From Syntrophaceae bacterium UBA2192 (GTDB lineage: Bacteria; Desulfobacterota; Syntrophia; Syntrophales; UBA2192), in assembly GCA_002327315.1 (NCBI GenBank), contig DCVI01000125.1, positions 1 through 14,296 of the forward strand: 14,296 nt of DNA. Direction: 5' to 3'. The notes beneath the pieces are model-generated. The model worked only from the letters and a program-made list of their open reading frames with translations. It had not been told where the DNA came from and made no database searches. Position 1 is the stretch's first letter; each line of letters starts with the position of its first letter. The translations under genes and the position numbers were made by a program. Of the stretch, positions 6,174-12,387 are shown piece by piece.

Positions 6174-7070
6174 ATGGGACGTCCTTCGCAACCGACGGCT
6201 GGTTCTTTCCCGGCATGCCTGGATGAGGGGCTCTGGGCCCTGGGCAATTCTTTTTTCACCCTCTACCTCGTCCGGGGAAAGACGGCTTCGGCCCTGATCG
6301 ATACGGGGATATCGGCCATGGCCGACGGGGTCATCGGTCAGCTGGAGAAGCTCGGGGTCAGCCCCGACTATCTCATCGTCACCCACCCGCACCCGGATCA
6401 CATTAACGGGCTCGATGCCCTGAGGGAGCGATACCCCAAGGCCCGCGTCGTCATCGGCCCCGGCGCACGGGAATTCCTGGCCCACCCCAAAACGGCGGCC
6501 GCCCTTGTGGCGGAAGACCGCTTCATGTCGGAATTTCTCAAGTCGCAAGGTTGCCGGCCGGGCCGTCCCTCCATCGACCGTCCCCCAACCGTGGAGGGCG
6601 CAACGATCGTCAACGACGGCGAGACGCTCGATCTGGGCGACCTTCCAATCCGTTTTCTTCGTGTTGGGGGACACGCCATCGGCAACATCCTCGTCCATGT
6701 CCCGGGTCGCAGTGCCCTGATGGTTTCCGACAGCCTGGGGTTCCGCATCCCCAGCGTCGGGTTTTTTCCAATCTTCTTCACGGGATATGAGGACTACGTG
6801 GCCACGATCAACCGCCTGGAAACCCTCGAACCCCGAATCCTCTGCCTGGCCCACCAGGGGCCGCTCGTCGGGGAGGACGCACGGAAGGCGTTCAGGGATG
6901 CCCGCGAGGCTGCCCGGTCTATCTGCGAGGAAATCCGCAACGACCCCCGTGACGAGGACGCGGTGATAGCCGATCTCAATCGGCGTTTCTATCGCGAAGA
7001 ACTGAGCCTTTACACCCCGGACAACATCGTCGGCTGCTGCCGCCTGATCATCCGGCGCAGCCGGGCCTAG
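6174..7070 (+). CDS. Metallo-beta-lactamase-fold hydrolase
   Basis: A 298-residue MBL-fold metal-dependent hydrolase with the full ligand set: His71, His73, Asp75 and His76 in THPHPDHINGLD, His167 in GGHAIGN, Asp186 in VSDSLG and His227 in AHQGP. The N-terminal core (FFTLYLVRGKTASALIDTG) and the spacing of the motifs match the glyoxalase II/hydroxyacyl-hydrolase-like branch. A C-terminal helical extension (about 235-298) could shape the active site. The substrate is unknown. With the ABM-fold gene 10 bp upstream, it may act on a reactive acyl or quinone-type compound, but that is inference. There is no strong ribosome binding site next to the ATG (a G-run sits about 14 nt upstream, inside the end of the preceding gene), so coupling to the upstream gene is likely. 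The stop codon is the start of a repeat element. Confidence 0.9.
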   Translation: MGRPSQPTAGSFPACLDEGLWALGNSFFTLYLVRGKTASALIDTGISAMADGVIGQLEKLGVSPDYLIVTHPHPDHINGLDALRERYPKARVVIGPGAREFLAHPKTAAALVAEDRFMSEFLKSQGCRPGRPSIDRPPTVEGATIVNDGETLDLGDLPIRFLRVGGHAIGNILVHVPGRSALMVSDSLGFRIPSVGFFPIFFTGYEDYVATINRLETLEPRILCLAHQGPLVGEDARKAFRDAREAARSICEEIRNDPRDEDAVIADLNRRFYREELSLYTPDNIVGCCRLIIRRSRA

Positions 7071-7127
7071 CAGGCCTGACAGCTTCGCTAAGGCCTGCGG
7101 GCTTCAGGATTCCGGCATCCGGCTTCC
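7070..7127 (+). repeat. Hairpin plus heptamer element after the MBL gene
   Basis: GCAGGCCT (7070-7077) and AGGCCTGC (7091-7098) form a perfect 8-bp stem beginning at the last base of the stop codon. The inner sequence contains AGC-TTC-GCT. It is followed by four heptamers at exact 7-bp spacing (7100-7127), such as GGCTTCA and GGATTCC. This is the same design as at 2212, 2317, 12299 and 14194. Confidence 0.8.
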
Positions 7128-7135
7128 GCCTATTC

Positions 7136-7167
7136 ACTCAGGCACTTAGACACTCAGGCACTCAGAC
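7136..7167 (+). repeat. Four 8-bp tandem repeats, consensus ACTYAGRC
   Basis: ACTCAGGC, ACTTAGAC and two further units run at exact 8-bp spacing from 7136 to 7167. This is the second of three adjacent arrays with different periods in this gap. Confidence 0.85.
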
Positions 7168-7180
7168 ACTTTCTTCTCTT

Positions 7181-7215
7181 TCACTGGTCACTGGACACTA
7201 ATCACTGGTCACTGG
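7181..7215 (+). repeat. Five 7-bp tandem repeats, mostly TCACTGG
   Basis: Four perfect TCACTGG units (7181, 7188, 7202, 7209) flank one degenerate unit ACACTAA (7195), in strict 7-bp phase. This is the third array of the gap between the MBL and CBS genes. Confidence 0.9.
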
Positions 7216-7222
7216 ATGTAGG

Positions 7223-7371
7223 TCCCCCCGGGTGGTGCGGCCCGGGGGGAGTTAGGAAGAAAGGAGAAGATTGAAACGCTGTCAGCCGGATCCAGGGTTG
7301 AAGCGGGCCAGGTCCGTCCGGGAGGGGAACCCCCGGTTCCCGTGACCGCCCGGCGCCGGTTCCAACCGGTG
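7223..7371 (+). other. GC-rich structured segment upstream of the CBS gene
   Basis: Three hairpins occur in 150 nt. TCCCCCCGGG (7223-7232) pairs perfectly with CCCGGGGGGA (7241-7250), 10 bp with an 8-nt loop. GGGAAC (7325-7330) pairs with GTTCCC (7336-7341). A 7-bp stem with one G.U pair spans 7354-7371 with loop TCCA. No T-run follows any of them. The segment could be a structured 5' leader of the CBS gene or an independent RNA. I tried to match it to SRP RNA, 5S rRNA and common riboswitches and found no fit. No gene is evident in 7071-7464. Confidence 0.45.
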
Positions 7372-7464
7372 TCCTTGATCTACCTATCGGCATTCCATCG
7401 CTGAACTTAAGAGGAAATAATCGGTAGAATGTTCGCGAAACCAGGACAAAGGAGGGAAAGGGCC

Positions 7465-7929
7465 ATGCTCAAGGCCAGGGACATCATGACGAAGGACGTG
7501 GTCACCGTCACAGCCGACACGGAGATCACGCAGGCGGCAAAGCTCCTCCTGGAGAATCACTTCAACGGGCTGCCCGTCGTCGACGACAGGGGCAAGCTCA
7601 TCGGGATCATCTGCCAGGACGATCTCATCGTCCAACAGAAAAGACTCCCCCTGCCCTCGCTGTTCACCTTTTTCGACGGTCTCATCTCCCTGACCTCCTA
7701 TCGGAGCCTGGAGAAGGAGATGGAAAAGATCGTCGCCACAAACGTCGCCCAAGCCATGATCCCCGACCCGATCACGGTCGACCCTGACACGAGCCTGGAG
7801 GACATCGCGACACTCATGGTCAACAACAACATCCACACGCTTCCGGTCCTGGACGGCGGCCGCCTCGTCGGCATCATCGGCAAGGAAGACATCCTGAGGA
7901 CCATCATGCCCTCAGGGAGCCAGGGCTGA
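7465..7929 (+). CDS. Tandem CBS-domain protein
   Basis: A 154-residue stand-alone CBS pair. Such pairs usually bind adenosine nucleotides or similar ligands and act as sensors on other proteins. CBS1 covers about residues 5-57 (ARDIMTKDVVTVTADTEI, then GLPVVDDRGKLIGIICQDD). CBS2 covers about 96-148 (QAMIPDPITVDPDTSLEDIA, then HTLPVLDGGRLVGIIGKED). The linker of about 38 residues (FTFFDGLISLTSYRSLEKEMEKI) is longer than in minimal pairs and amphipathic, which is common in HPP- or YtoI-type CBS proteins. The ATG at 7465 is chosen because GGAGG (7451-7455) sits 9 nt upstream; an in-frame ATG at 7429 has no such site. No effector domain is fused and no obvious partner gene is adjacent, so its target is unknown. 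An intrinsic terminator follows at 7997-8021. Confidence 0.9.
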   Translation: MLKARDIMTKDVVTVTADTEITQAAKLLLENHFNGLPVVDDRGKLIGIICQDDLIVQQKRLPLPSLFTFFDGLISLTSYRSLEKEMEKIVATNVAQAMIPDPITVDPDTSLEDIATLMVNNNIHTLPVLDGGRLVGIIGKEDILRTIMPSGSQG

Positions 7930-7996
7930 CCGAGGAATCATTCGCCACCGTTTTTTTCTTGCTTTTTCGAAAATCAGACCGTATATTGTATGCAAG

Positions 7997-8021
7997 ATGT
8001 TCCGCATAGAGGAACATTTTT
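7997..8021 (+). terminator. Intrinsic terminator downstream of the CBS gene
   Basis: ATGTTCC (7997-8003), loop GCATAGA, GGAACAT (8011-8017), followed by T residues to 8021 and a second T-run at 8025-8028. It is 68 bp after the CBS stop codon. The 7-bp perfect stem and T-tract fit a rho-independent terminator. Confidence 0.6.
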
Positions 8022-8161
8022 CCATTTTGTAAGACAAAAGCGGGCAGTTTTGTAGGAGTCTATCCGATAGGAAAATCAGAGTTGCTCCGATATACCAATG
8101 CTTCTTCCTCGGGTATAAACCAAGTGAAAAAGCGAAGGGAATCGAAAAGAGCAATATCAAT

Positions 8162-8320
8162 ATGCTGAACGTAAGAAAGAGCTCCACCGTAAACTTCAGG
8201 TTCTGGTTTGACCGGCAGGTCCGCAACGCAAGAAAACCGAGAGGTTCTTCCGGCGCCGCGGAAGGCAGGCTCTATTTCGAGAAACTGCTCGGCAAGACGA
8301 AAGCGGAAGGACGGAATTAG
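8162..8320 (+). CDS. Possible small unrecognised protein (low confidence)
   Basis: A 52-codon reading frame starts at ATG 8162 and stops at 8320. It is part of a longer open stretch (8033-8320) that has no other usual start codon. I recognise no family. The peptide is basic, with a NVRKSSTVNFRFWFDRQVR-like N-terminal half. About two thirds of codons end in G or C, higher than the overall GC of this AT-richer segment, which mildly supports coding. The ribosome binding site is poor (GAAAAGAG about 10 nt upstream). It could be a real small gene, the 3' remnant of a decayed gene, or chance. Overlapping minus-strand frames across 7912-8380 look no better supported. Confidence 0.18.
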   Translation: MLNVRKSSTVNFRFWFDRQVRNARKPRGSSGAAEGRLYFEKLLGKTKAEGRN

Positions 8321-8349
8321 ATAAAAAAGCCCTTGGGCACACATAGAAC

Positions 8350-8418
8350 TCTCTCTGTCATCTACCTCTCTCCTATTCATTCATGGGGGGGTCAACGAAG
8401 ATCCCCCCATGAACGAAT
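8350..8418 (+). repeat. Paralogous hairpin repeat, copy 1
   Basis: A pyrimidine-rich leader (8350-8374, TCTCTCT then ATCTACCTCTCTCCT) is followed by a long stem-loop (8375-8418). The stem is about 19 bp with one A.C mismatch (8379/8414) and one G.T pair (8391/8402). Its core is CATGGGGGG (8382-8390) against CCCCCCATG (8403-8411), and the loop is AACGAA. The same leader and stem-loop recur 143 bp downstream. Confidence 0.85.
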
Positions 8419-8469
8419 ACAAACAGACAGCGGGAAAGGCGCCGCGCAGGGCGTAACACCAGAAAACAG

Positions 8470-8483
8470 CGTTCTTCGGAACG
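8470..8483 (+). other. UUCG tetraloop hairpin
   Basis: CGTTC (8470-8474), TTCG, GAACG (8479-8483) form a perfect 5-bp stem closed by C-G over a UUCG tetraloop, one of the most stable RNA tetraloops. It lies between the two copies of the hairpin repeat. Confidence 0.7.
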
Positions 8484-8492
8484 ATCACGGTT

Positions 8493-8561
8493 TCTCTCTA
8501 TTATCTACCTCTCTCCTATTCGTTCATGGAGGGGATCAACGATGCTCTCCTCCATGAATGA
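8493..8561 (+). repeat. Paralogous hairpin repeat, copy 2
   Basis: The leader 8493-8520 matches copy 1 at nearly every position (offset 143 bp). The stem-loop (8520-8561) pairs CATGGAGG (8525-8532) with CCTCCATG (8549-8556), extended by flanking pairs and one G.T pair (8533/8548). The loop again contains TCAACGA. The distal side has a 2-nt insertion relative to copy 1. Confidence 0.85.
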
Positions 8562-8601
8562 CGCCATTATCGTTTATCTTTACATGTACCCCCCCTTTCA
8601 G

Positions 8602-8629
8602 GGCTTGCCTCGGTTGAGACAAGCCTTTT
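8602..8629 (+). terminator. Intrinsic terminator after the hairpin repeats
   Basis: GGCTTG (8602-8607) pairs with CAAGCC (8620-8625); after one C.A mismatch the stem continues as CTC/GAG over loop GGTT. TTTTAT follows directly. It would end a plus-strand transcript covering the hairpin repeats, or attenuate transcription towards the transglutaminase gene. Confidence 0.7.
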
Positions 8630-8700
8630 ATATTATCTATTACCCTTCTAGCCGCTCCGTCCCTTGCCGTTATCCATCTGAATCAACCTGCTTTAACCCC

Positions 8701-8831
8701 TTGAATGGATTTCAAAACTGCGTTATCTTTCTTTTGATGCATTTTCCACGGTCGGCCGGTTTCCTATCCCCGACCGCAACGGCGTCCGGCACAGTACCGG
8801 CGGTTTCAATCCGGGTCTTCCCGGCGGGAAG
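8701..8831 (+). promoter_or_regulatory. Possible promoter and structured leader of the transglutaminase gene
   Basis: TTGAAT (8701-8706) and TTATCT (8723-8728), 16 bp apart, form a moderate sigma70-type match. The leader then holds CGGTCGG (8749-8755) paired with CCGACCG (8770-8776). Two mutually exclusive hairpins follow: CCGGG/CCCGG (8811-8824, loop TCTT) or CTTCCC/GGGAAG (8817-8831, loop GGC). The second lies 27 nt before the ATG. No T-run follows, so any switch would act on translation or be incidental to high GC. Confidence 0.3.
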
Positions 8832-8858
8832 GCCCATAGCGAAATCAGGGGGATTCCC

Positions 8859-9563
8859 ATGGAAGAACGAAATCCGGAAGATTTCCGCGACTATCTCGAG
8901 CCGACGTTCTATATCGACTCCGACTCTCCGGTGGTGATCGACTTCGCAAAGACCCATGCAAGGGGTGAAACGGCGAGGGAAAAAGCCATCGGCCTTTTCC
9001 GGGCCGTCCGCGACGAAATCATCTACGACCCCTACAACATCCGGCTTGTCCCGGAGGAGTACAAGGCAAGCGTCATCATCGGAAAGCGCAGGGGGTACTG
9101 CGTGGCGAAGGCCATTGCCCTGGCCGCAGTCGCCCGCGCATCGGGGATTGCCTCGAAGGTCGGGTTTGCCGACGTCAAAAATCACCTGAGTACGGAACGG
9201 CTCCGGAGGCTCATGAAGACGGATGTTTTCGTCTTCCACGGTTACTCGGAGCTGTTCCTGGAGGGCCGCTGGCTCAAGGTCACTCCGACCTTCAACATGA
9301 GTCTCTGCGAGAAGTTCGGCGTCAGGCCCCTGGAGTTCGACGGCGAATCGGATTGCCTGTTCCACGAGTTCGACAAGCACGGGAACCGGCACATGCAATA
9401 CCTGCGCGACCACGGGGCCTTTGCGGATGTCCCCTTTGACCGGATCGTCGACGAGTTCCACCGGCATTACCCGGAGTTGTTCCCCAAGGACGGGGCCCCC
9501 GTCGGAGGCGACTTCTCCCGTGAAGCTGTCGGAGAGACAGGCGGCACAGGAAAGAACCGATGA
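8859..9563 (+). CDS. Transglutaminase-like (papain-fold) protein
   Basis: A 234-residue protein of the transglutaminase-like superfamily, which includes cysteine proteases, peptide N-glycanases and non-enzymatic members. The core spans about residues 25-150: a helical start, EIIYDPYNIRL, then the nucleophile region RRGYCVAKAIALAAVARASGI with Cys81, and HGYSELFLEGRWLKVTPTFN with His127. The usual third catalytic residue, the Asp of a V-D-P-T motif, is Thr142 here; Asn146 is close by. There is no signal peptide, so it is probably cytoplasmic. The ATG at 8859 is supported by AGGGGGA (8847-8853) ending 5 nt upstream. The next gene, a GH57-like/glycogen synthase fusion, begins 54 bp after the stop with no terminator between, so co-transcription is likely. 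The last 20 residues or so are Gly-rich and unlikely to be structured. Confidence 0.85.
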   Translation: MEERNPEDFRDYLEPTFYIDSDSPVVIDFAKTHARGETAREKAIGLFRAVRDEIIYDPYNIRLVPEEYKASVIIGKRRGYCVAKAIALAAVARASGIASKVGFADVKNHLSTERLRRLMKTDVFVFHGYSELFLEGRWLKVTPTFNMSLCEKFGVRPLEFDGESDCLFHEFDKHGNRHMQYLRDHGAFADVPFDRIVDEFHRHYPELFPKDGAPVGGDFSREAVGETGGTGKNR

Positions 9564-9617
9564 GAAAGCGGCAGGCACCCTGCCGAATCGAAGCGGGAAG
9601 CAAGGATTCACAGCGCG

Positions 9618-12299
9618 ATGTTGTCCGTCATCTTCTATTTCCAGTTCCATCACCCGTTCCTGCTCCATCCCGAACGGGACAAGTTCCTGTGGGATGAGAG
9701 GAACCGGGAGGTCTTCACGGAAAAGGCGCGGCACTGCTACCTGCCCGCCATCCGGACCCTGACGTCGCTGGTCGCGAAGCGGCCCGAGTTCAAGCTTACC
9801 GTGGGCCTGTCCGGCACATTTCTGGATCAGGCAGAGCTCTACCAGAGCGAGGTCATCAAGGCCCTGCAGGACCTCCTGGATGCCGGCCGTGAAGGCGAAC
9901 GTGTCGAGGTTCTCGACGAGACGCACTATCACTCCCTGGCAAGCCTCTTCGAGGATCCCCGCAAGCAGGAATTCCGGGACCAGGTCTCCTTGCACCGGGA
10001 CCGGCTGGCCAAGCATTTCGGGACCCGCCCAACGTCCTTCTGCAACACGGACATGATCTTCAACAACGACATCGCCTCCGTGGTTTCCGACATGGGATAC
10101 ACGGCGATGCTCGGCGAGGCGGCACAACCCGATGCCGCGAGCGGGACCGTGTACCGGGCGCCGGCAACGGACCTGCTCGTCATCCCGCGAAACCGGGAGC
10201 TGAGCGATGACATCCAGACCCGGTTCTCGCAGAGCCCCCTCACGCCCCGCCAGTACCTGGAGCGCATCGCGAAGAGCGAGGAGGGTGTCGTGCTCCTGGG
10301 GTACAACCTCGAGCACATGGGCTTGACGGGCCCGGAGAGCACGGCGATGCACGACTTCTGGAAAGGTGTCGCCGAGGCGATACCGGAGTTTCCGGGAATC
10401 GAGGTCACCACCCCTGCAGAGTTGGCCCGGCGTCTCCGGGACACCGTTTGCCCGGTGCTCGACATTCCCGCACCGGCCGGTGCCGACCGCTCCGGGATGG
10501 AGCGGCAGACGGGCGGCTGGCTCGACGATCCGGCGCAGTTCGATCTGTTCCGCGACATCGAGAAGATGGAAGACATCGCCCGTAAGTCCGGGGGCGAGTT
10601 CCTGGCCCACTGGCGACACCTCACGGCATCGGATCACCTCTACGCCATCCACAAGCGGACAGGCAGGGAGACCTCCCTGTGCGCCTACGAGAACCCCTAC
10701 GGGGACTCGCTGGCCAGTGCCGTCCACATCCTGACGCGGAAGATCGACATCCTCACGGTCACCATCTTCCGCTTCGAGATCCTCACGCGAAAAGAGAAGC
10801 CCGCCGTTCTCATCATCACGCCGGAAACGGGCCGTCTACCCGAGGACCTGGGGGGGCTGGCCAAGTACATCTCCGGCAAGAGCGGCGGCCAGGGCGAGGT
10901 CATCTCTGCGCTTTGCGAGGGACTCACGGAGCGGGGCGTCGACGTTCACCTCGCTGTTCTCAACCTCAAAAAGCGCTTCCAGAGGGAGTCCAAGCTCAGC
11001 GCGCAACAGTGGCGGGAGGTACGCTACAAGATCGACCCCGAAAAAATCCACTTGGTGAGCTCGGGCGTATTTTCCGATCTGCTGAGCGCCTACGGGGGCA
11101 ACCCTCTGCTCAACGCCGCCGAATTCCAGCGCGAGATCGTCAACAACGTCATCAAGGCCGTTAGCGCCCGCCACGGCGGAAGGCTCATCGTCCATACCCA
11201 TGACTGGATGGCGGGGGGCATCATCAACGCCTACCTGAAGGCCCGCGGGGTCCCCGTCCTGCACACGGTCCACAACGTCTTCACGGGCCACGTCCCGCTC
11301 GACATGCTCTTCGGCGTGGACCTGGATGACTTCTCCGAGAACCTCTACTACTCCGAGGAGAACGGCAGGCGCTGCATCGACAGCCAGGCCACGGCCATCA
11401 AGAACGCGACCCTGATCAACTTCGTGGGCGAGCAGTTCCTCAAGGAGGTGGTCTACGACTACTTCATGGACCGGCCCCTCGTGCCGCCCGGCGTGAGGAT
11501 GGAGGTCAAGGCCAAGTACTTCCACGGGACGGCCATCGCCATCATCAATGCGCCGCCGGCTTACATGTACCCGGAGCGGTGCGATTTCTGCGTCGAGAAA
11601 TTCGGGCCCGACGACGACGTCCTGGAGGCCAAGCGCATCAACCGCGTCGAGTTTCAGAAGCGCATGGGGCTCAACGTCGATCCCGACGCGATCCTCCTTT
11701 TCTGGCCCTCGCGTCTCGACCCCACACAGAAGGGGGTGGCGTTGCTGGAGCAGGTGGCGGGGCCCTTCGCTGTCGATCACCCCGATGTCCAGATCGCCAT
11801 CGTGGGCGATGGGGTGGGCAGCGACCGGACCCACGTGGACGTGCTGGGACGGATCGCCTACGCCTCGGGCGGGCGGATCGGCTACCAGCCCTTCAGCGAG
11901 GAGCTCTGCATGCTGGGCTACGCCGCGGCAAGCGACGTTTTCGGGGCTTCGCTCTACGAACCCTGCGGCCAGATCGACCAGGTAGGGAACATCTTCGGCG
12001 CCACGGCGACCAACCGCGATACGGGGGGCTACCACGATAAGATCCGGGAGCTTCGCCTGAAGAGCGCCGGCGCGCCGCAGGACGTGGGCAACGGGTTTCT
12101 GTTCCGGGACTATGACGCTCGGGGGCTGTGGTACGGTCTCGAGAACAGCGTGCGGTTCCACCGGCGCCCGCCGGAGATCCGCGAACCCCAGATCAGGCGA
12201 ATCATGCGGGAAACGCGGCAGCGCTACCGGCTCGAGAACATGATCGCCGCCTACATCCGCGCCTATGAGAGAATCAACGACGGGGAACCGATCGTCTAG
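9618..12299 (+). CDS. GH57-like domain fused to glycogen synthase (GT5)
   Basis: An 893-residue two-part cytoplasmic protein. Residues 1-390 resemble GH57 alpha-amylase-like proteins: FYFQFHHPF (7-14; canonical HQPF), GLSGTF (63-68), HYHSLASLF, NTDMIFNN (143-150) and a C-terminal helical part with WRHLTASDHLY (332-342). The two catalytic positions look substituted: the nucleophile Glu of the N-T-E motif is Asp145, and the acid/base Asp of the D-Y-E-T-F-G-E-H motif appears as Gly228 in GYNLEHMG. So this half is probably not a normal hydrolase. Residues 395-893 match GT5 glycogen synthase with its key motifs intact: GKSGGQGEV (420-428; Lys421), HTHDW (526-530), VHN (551-553), SRLDPTQKG (698-706; Arg699, Lys705), YEPCG (780-784; Glu781, Cys783) and DTGG (801-804). 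The expected reaction is transfer of glucose from an NDP-glucose to an alpha-1,4-glucan. AAGGA lies 11 nt before the ATG. The stop codon opens a hairpin-heptamer element. Confidence 0.9.
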   Translation: MLSVIFYFQFHHPFLLHPERDKFLWDERNREVFTEKARHCYLPAIRTLTSLVAKRPEFKLTVGLSGTFLDQAELYQSEVIKALQDLLDAGREGERVEVLDETHYHSLASLFEDPRKQEFRDQVSLHRDRLAKHFGTRPTSFCNTDMIFNNDIASVVSDMGYTAMLGEAAQPDAASGTVYRAPATDLLVIPRNRELSDDIQTRFSQSPLTPRQYLERIAKSEEGVVLLGYNLEHMGLTGPESTAMHDFWKGVAEAIPEFPGIEVTTPAELARRLRDTVCPVLDIPAPAGADRSGMERQTGGWLDDPAQFDLFRDIEKMEDIARKSGGEFLAHWRHLTASDHLYAIHKRTGRETSLCAYENPYGDSLASAVHILTRKIDILTVTIFRFEILTRKEKPAVLIITPETGRLPEDLGGLAKYISGKSGGQGEVISALCEGLTERGVDVHLAVLNLKKRFQRESKLSAQQWREVRYKIDPEKIHLVSSGVFSDLLSAYGGNPLLNAAEFQREIVNNVIKAVSARHGGRLIVHTHDWMAGGIINAYLKARGVPVLHTVHNVFTGHVPLDMLFGVDLDDFSENLYYSEENGRRCIDSQATAIKNATLINFVGEQFLKEVVYDYFMDRPLVPPGVRMEVKAKYFHGTAIAIINAPPAYMYPERCDFCVEKFGPDDDVLEAKRINRVEFQKRMGLNVDPDAILLFWPSRLDPTQKGVALLEQVAGPFAVDHPDVQIAIVGDGVGSDRTHVDVLGRIAYASGGRIGYQPFSEELCMLGYAAASDVFGASLYEPCGQIDQVGNIFGATATNRDTGGYHDKIRELRLKSAGAPQDVGNGFLFRDYDARGLWYGLENSVRFHRRPPEIREPQIRRIMRETRQRYRLENMIAAYIRAYERINDGEPIV

Positions 12300-12347
12300 C
12301 CGCATCGCGGCAGGCTCCAGGCATCAGGCATCGGGCTTCAGGAAAAA
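12299..12347 (+). repeat. Hairpin plus heptamer element after the GT5 fusion gene
   Basis: GCCGC (12299-12303), loop ATC, GCGGC (12307-12311) form a hairpin beginning at the last base of the stop codon. Four heptamers follow at exact 7-bp spacing (12313-12340, e.g. GGCTCCA, GGCATCA), then GGAAAAA (12341-12347). This is the most compact example of the family in the window. Confidence 0.85.
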
Positions 12348-12387
12348 TCGGGAGAGTCAGCGGCGGCGAGCCAATCGTCTGAATAGC

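Larger units (their letters stand above)
8350..8629 (+). ncRNA. Candidate structured non-coding RNA (two repeat hairpins, UUCG hairpin, terminator)
   Basis: The segment contains stem-loop 1 (8375-8418), a cUUCGg tetraloop hairpin (8470-8483), stem-loop 2 (8520-8561) and an intrinsic terminator (8602-8629), all readable on the plus strand. The two large stem-loops differ at paired positions in ways that preserve pairing: G8387-C8406 becomes A8530-T8551, and T8392-A8401 becomes A8535-T8546. That suggests selection on RNA or cruciform structure. I found no convincing promoter just upstream. Alternatives are a pair of REP-like or MITE-like palindromes, or part of the long leader of the transglutaminase gene. 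No known RNA family is recognised. Confidence 0.35.

Noticed and set aside
7270..7345. Possible SRP (4.5S) RNA because of a CCAGGTCCG segment
   Set aside because: The conserved GGAAGGAAGCAGC part of the SRP core and the matching distal strand are absent.
7959..7987. Promoter-like TTGCTT, 17 bp, TATATT after the CBS gene
   Set aside because: A start near 7994 would run straight into the terminator at 7997-8021, so it would give only a very short RNA; likely a chance match in AT-rich DNA.
8323..8336. Minus-strand GCCC-AA-GGGC followed by six T residues, terminator-like
   Set aside because: A 2-nt loop is not feasible and the remaining 3-bp stem is too weak; no minus-strand gene nearby needs it.
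7912..8380. Two overlapping minus-strand frames (104 and 106 residues)
   Set aside because: No ribosome binding sites, no recognisable domain, one overlaps the CBS gene end, and third-position composition favours the plus strand if anything.
8375..8561. Two hairpins with ACGA in the loop, like the guanidine-II (mini-ykkC) riboswitch
   Set aside because: The stems are much longer than in that class, the hairpins are 143 bp apart, and no guanidine transporter or carboxylase gene follows.
8542..8937. 131-residue plus-strand frame with a good GGAGGGG site before its ATG
   Set aside because: The apparent ribosome binding site is part of hairpin repeat copy 2. The frame runs through an intrinsic terminator and overlaps the transglutaminase start by 79 bp, and the peptide has no protein-like pattern.
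8712..10727. 671-residue minus-strand open frame opposite the transglutaminase and GH57-GT5 genes
   Set aside because: It is an antisense shadow of two well-supported plus-strand genes in GC-rich DNA; its translation shows no family motifs.
10836..12305. 489-residue minus-strand open frame opposite the GT5 half
   Set aside because: Shadow of the glycogen synthase domain, whose catalytic motifs are all in the plus-strand frame.
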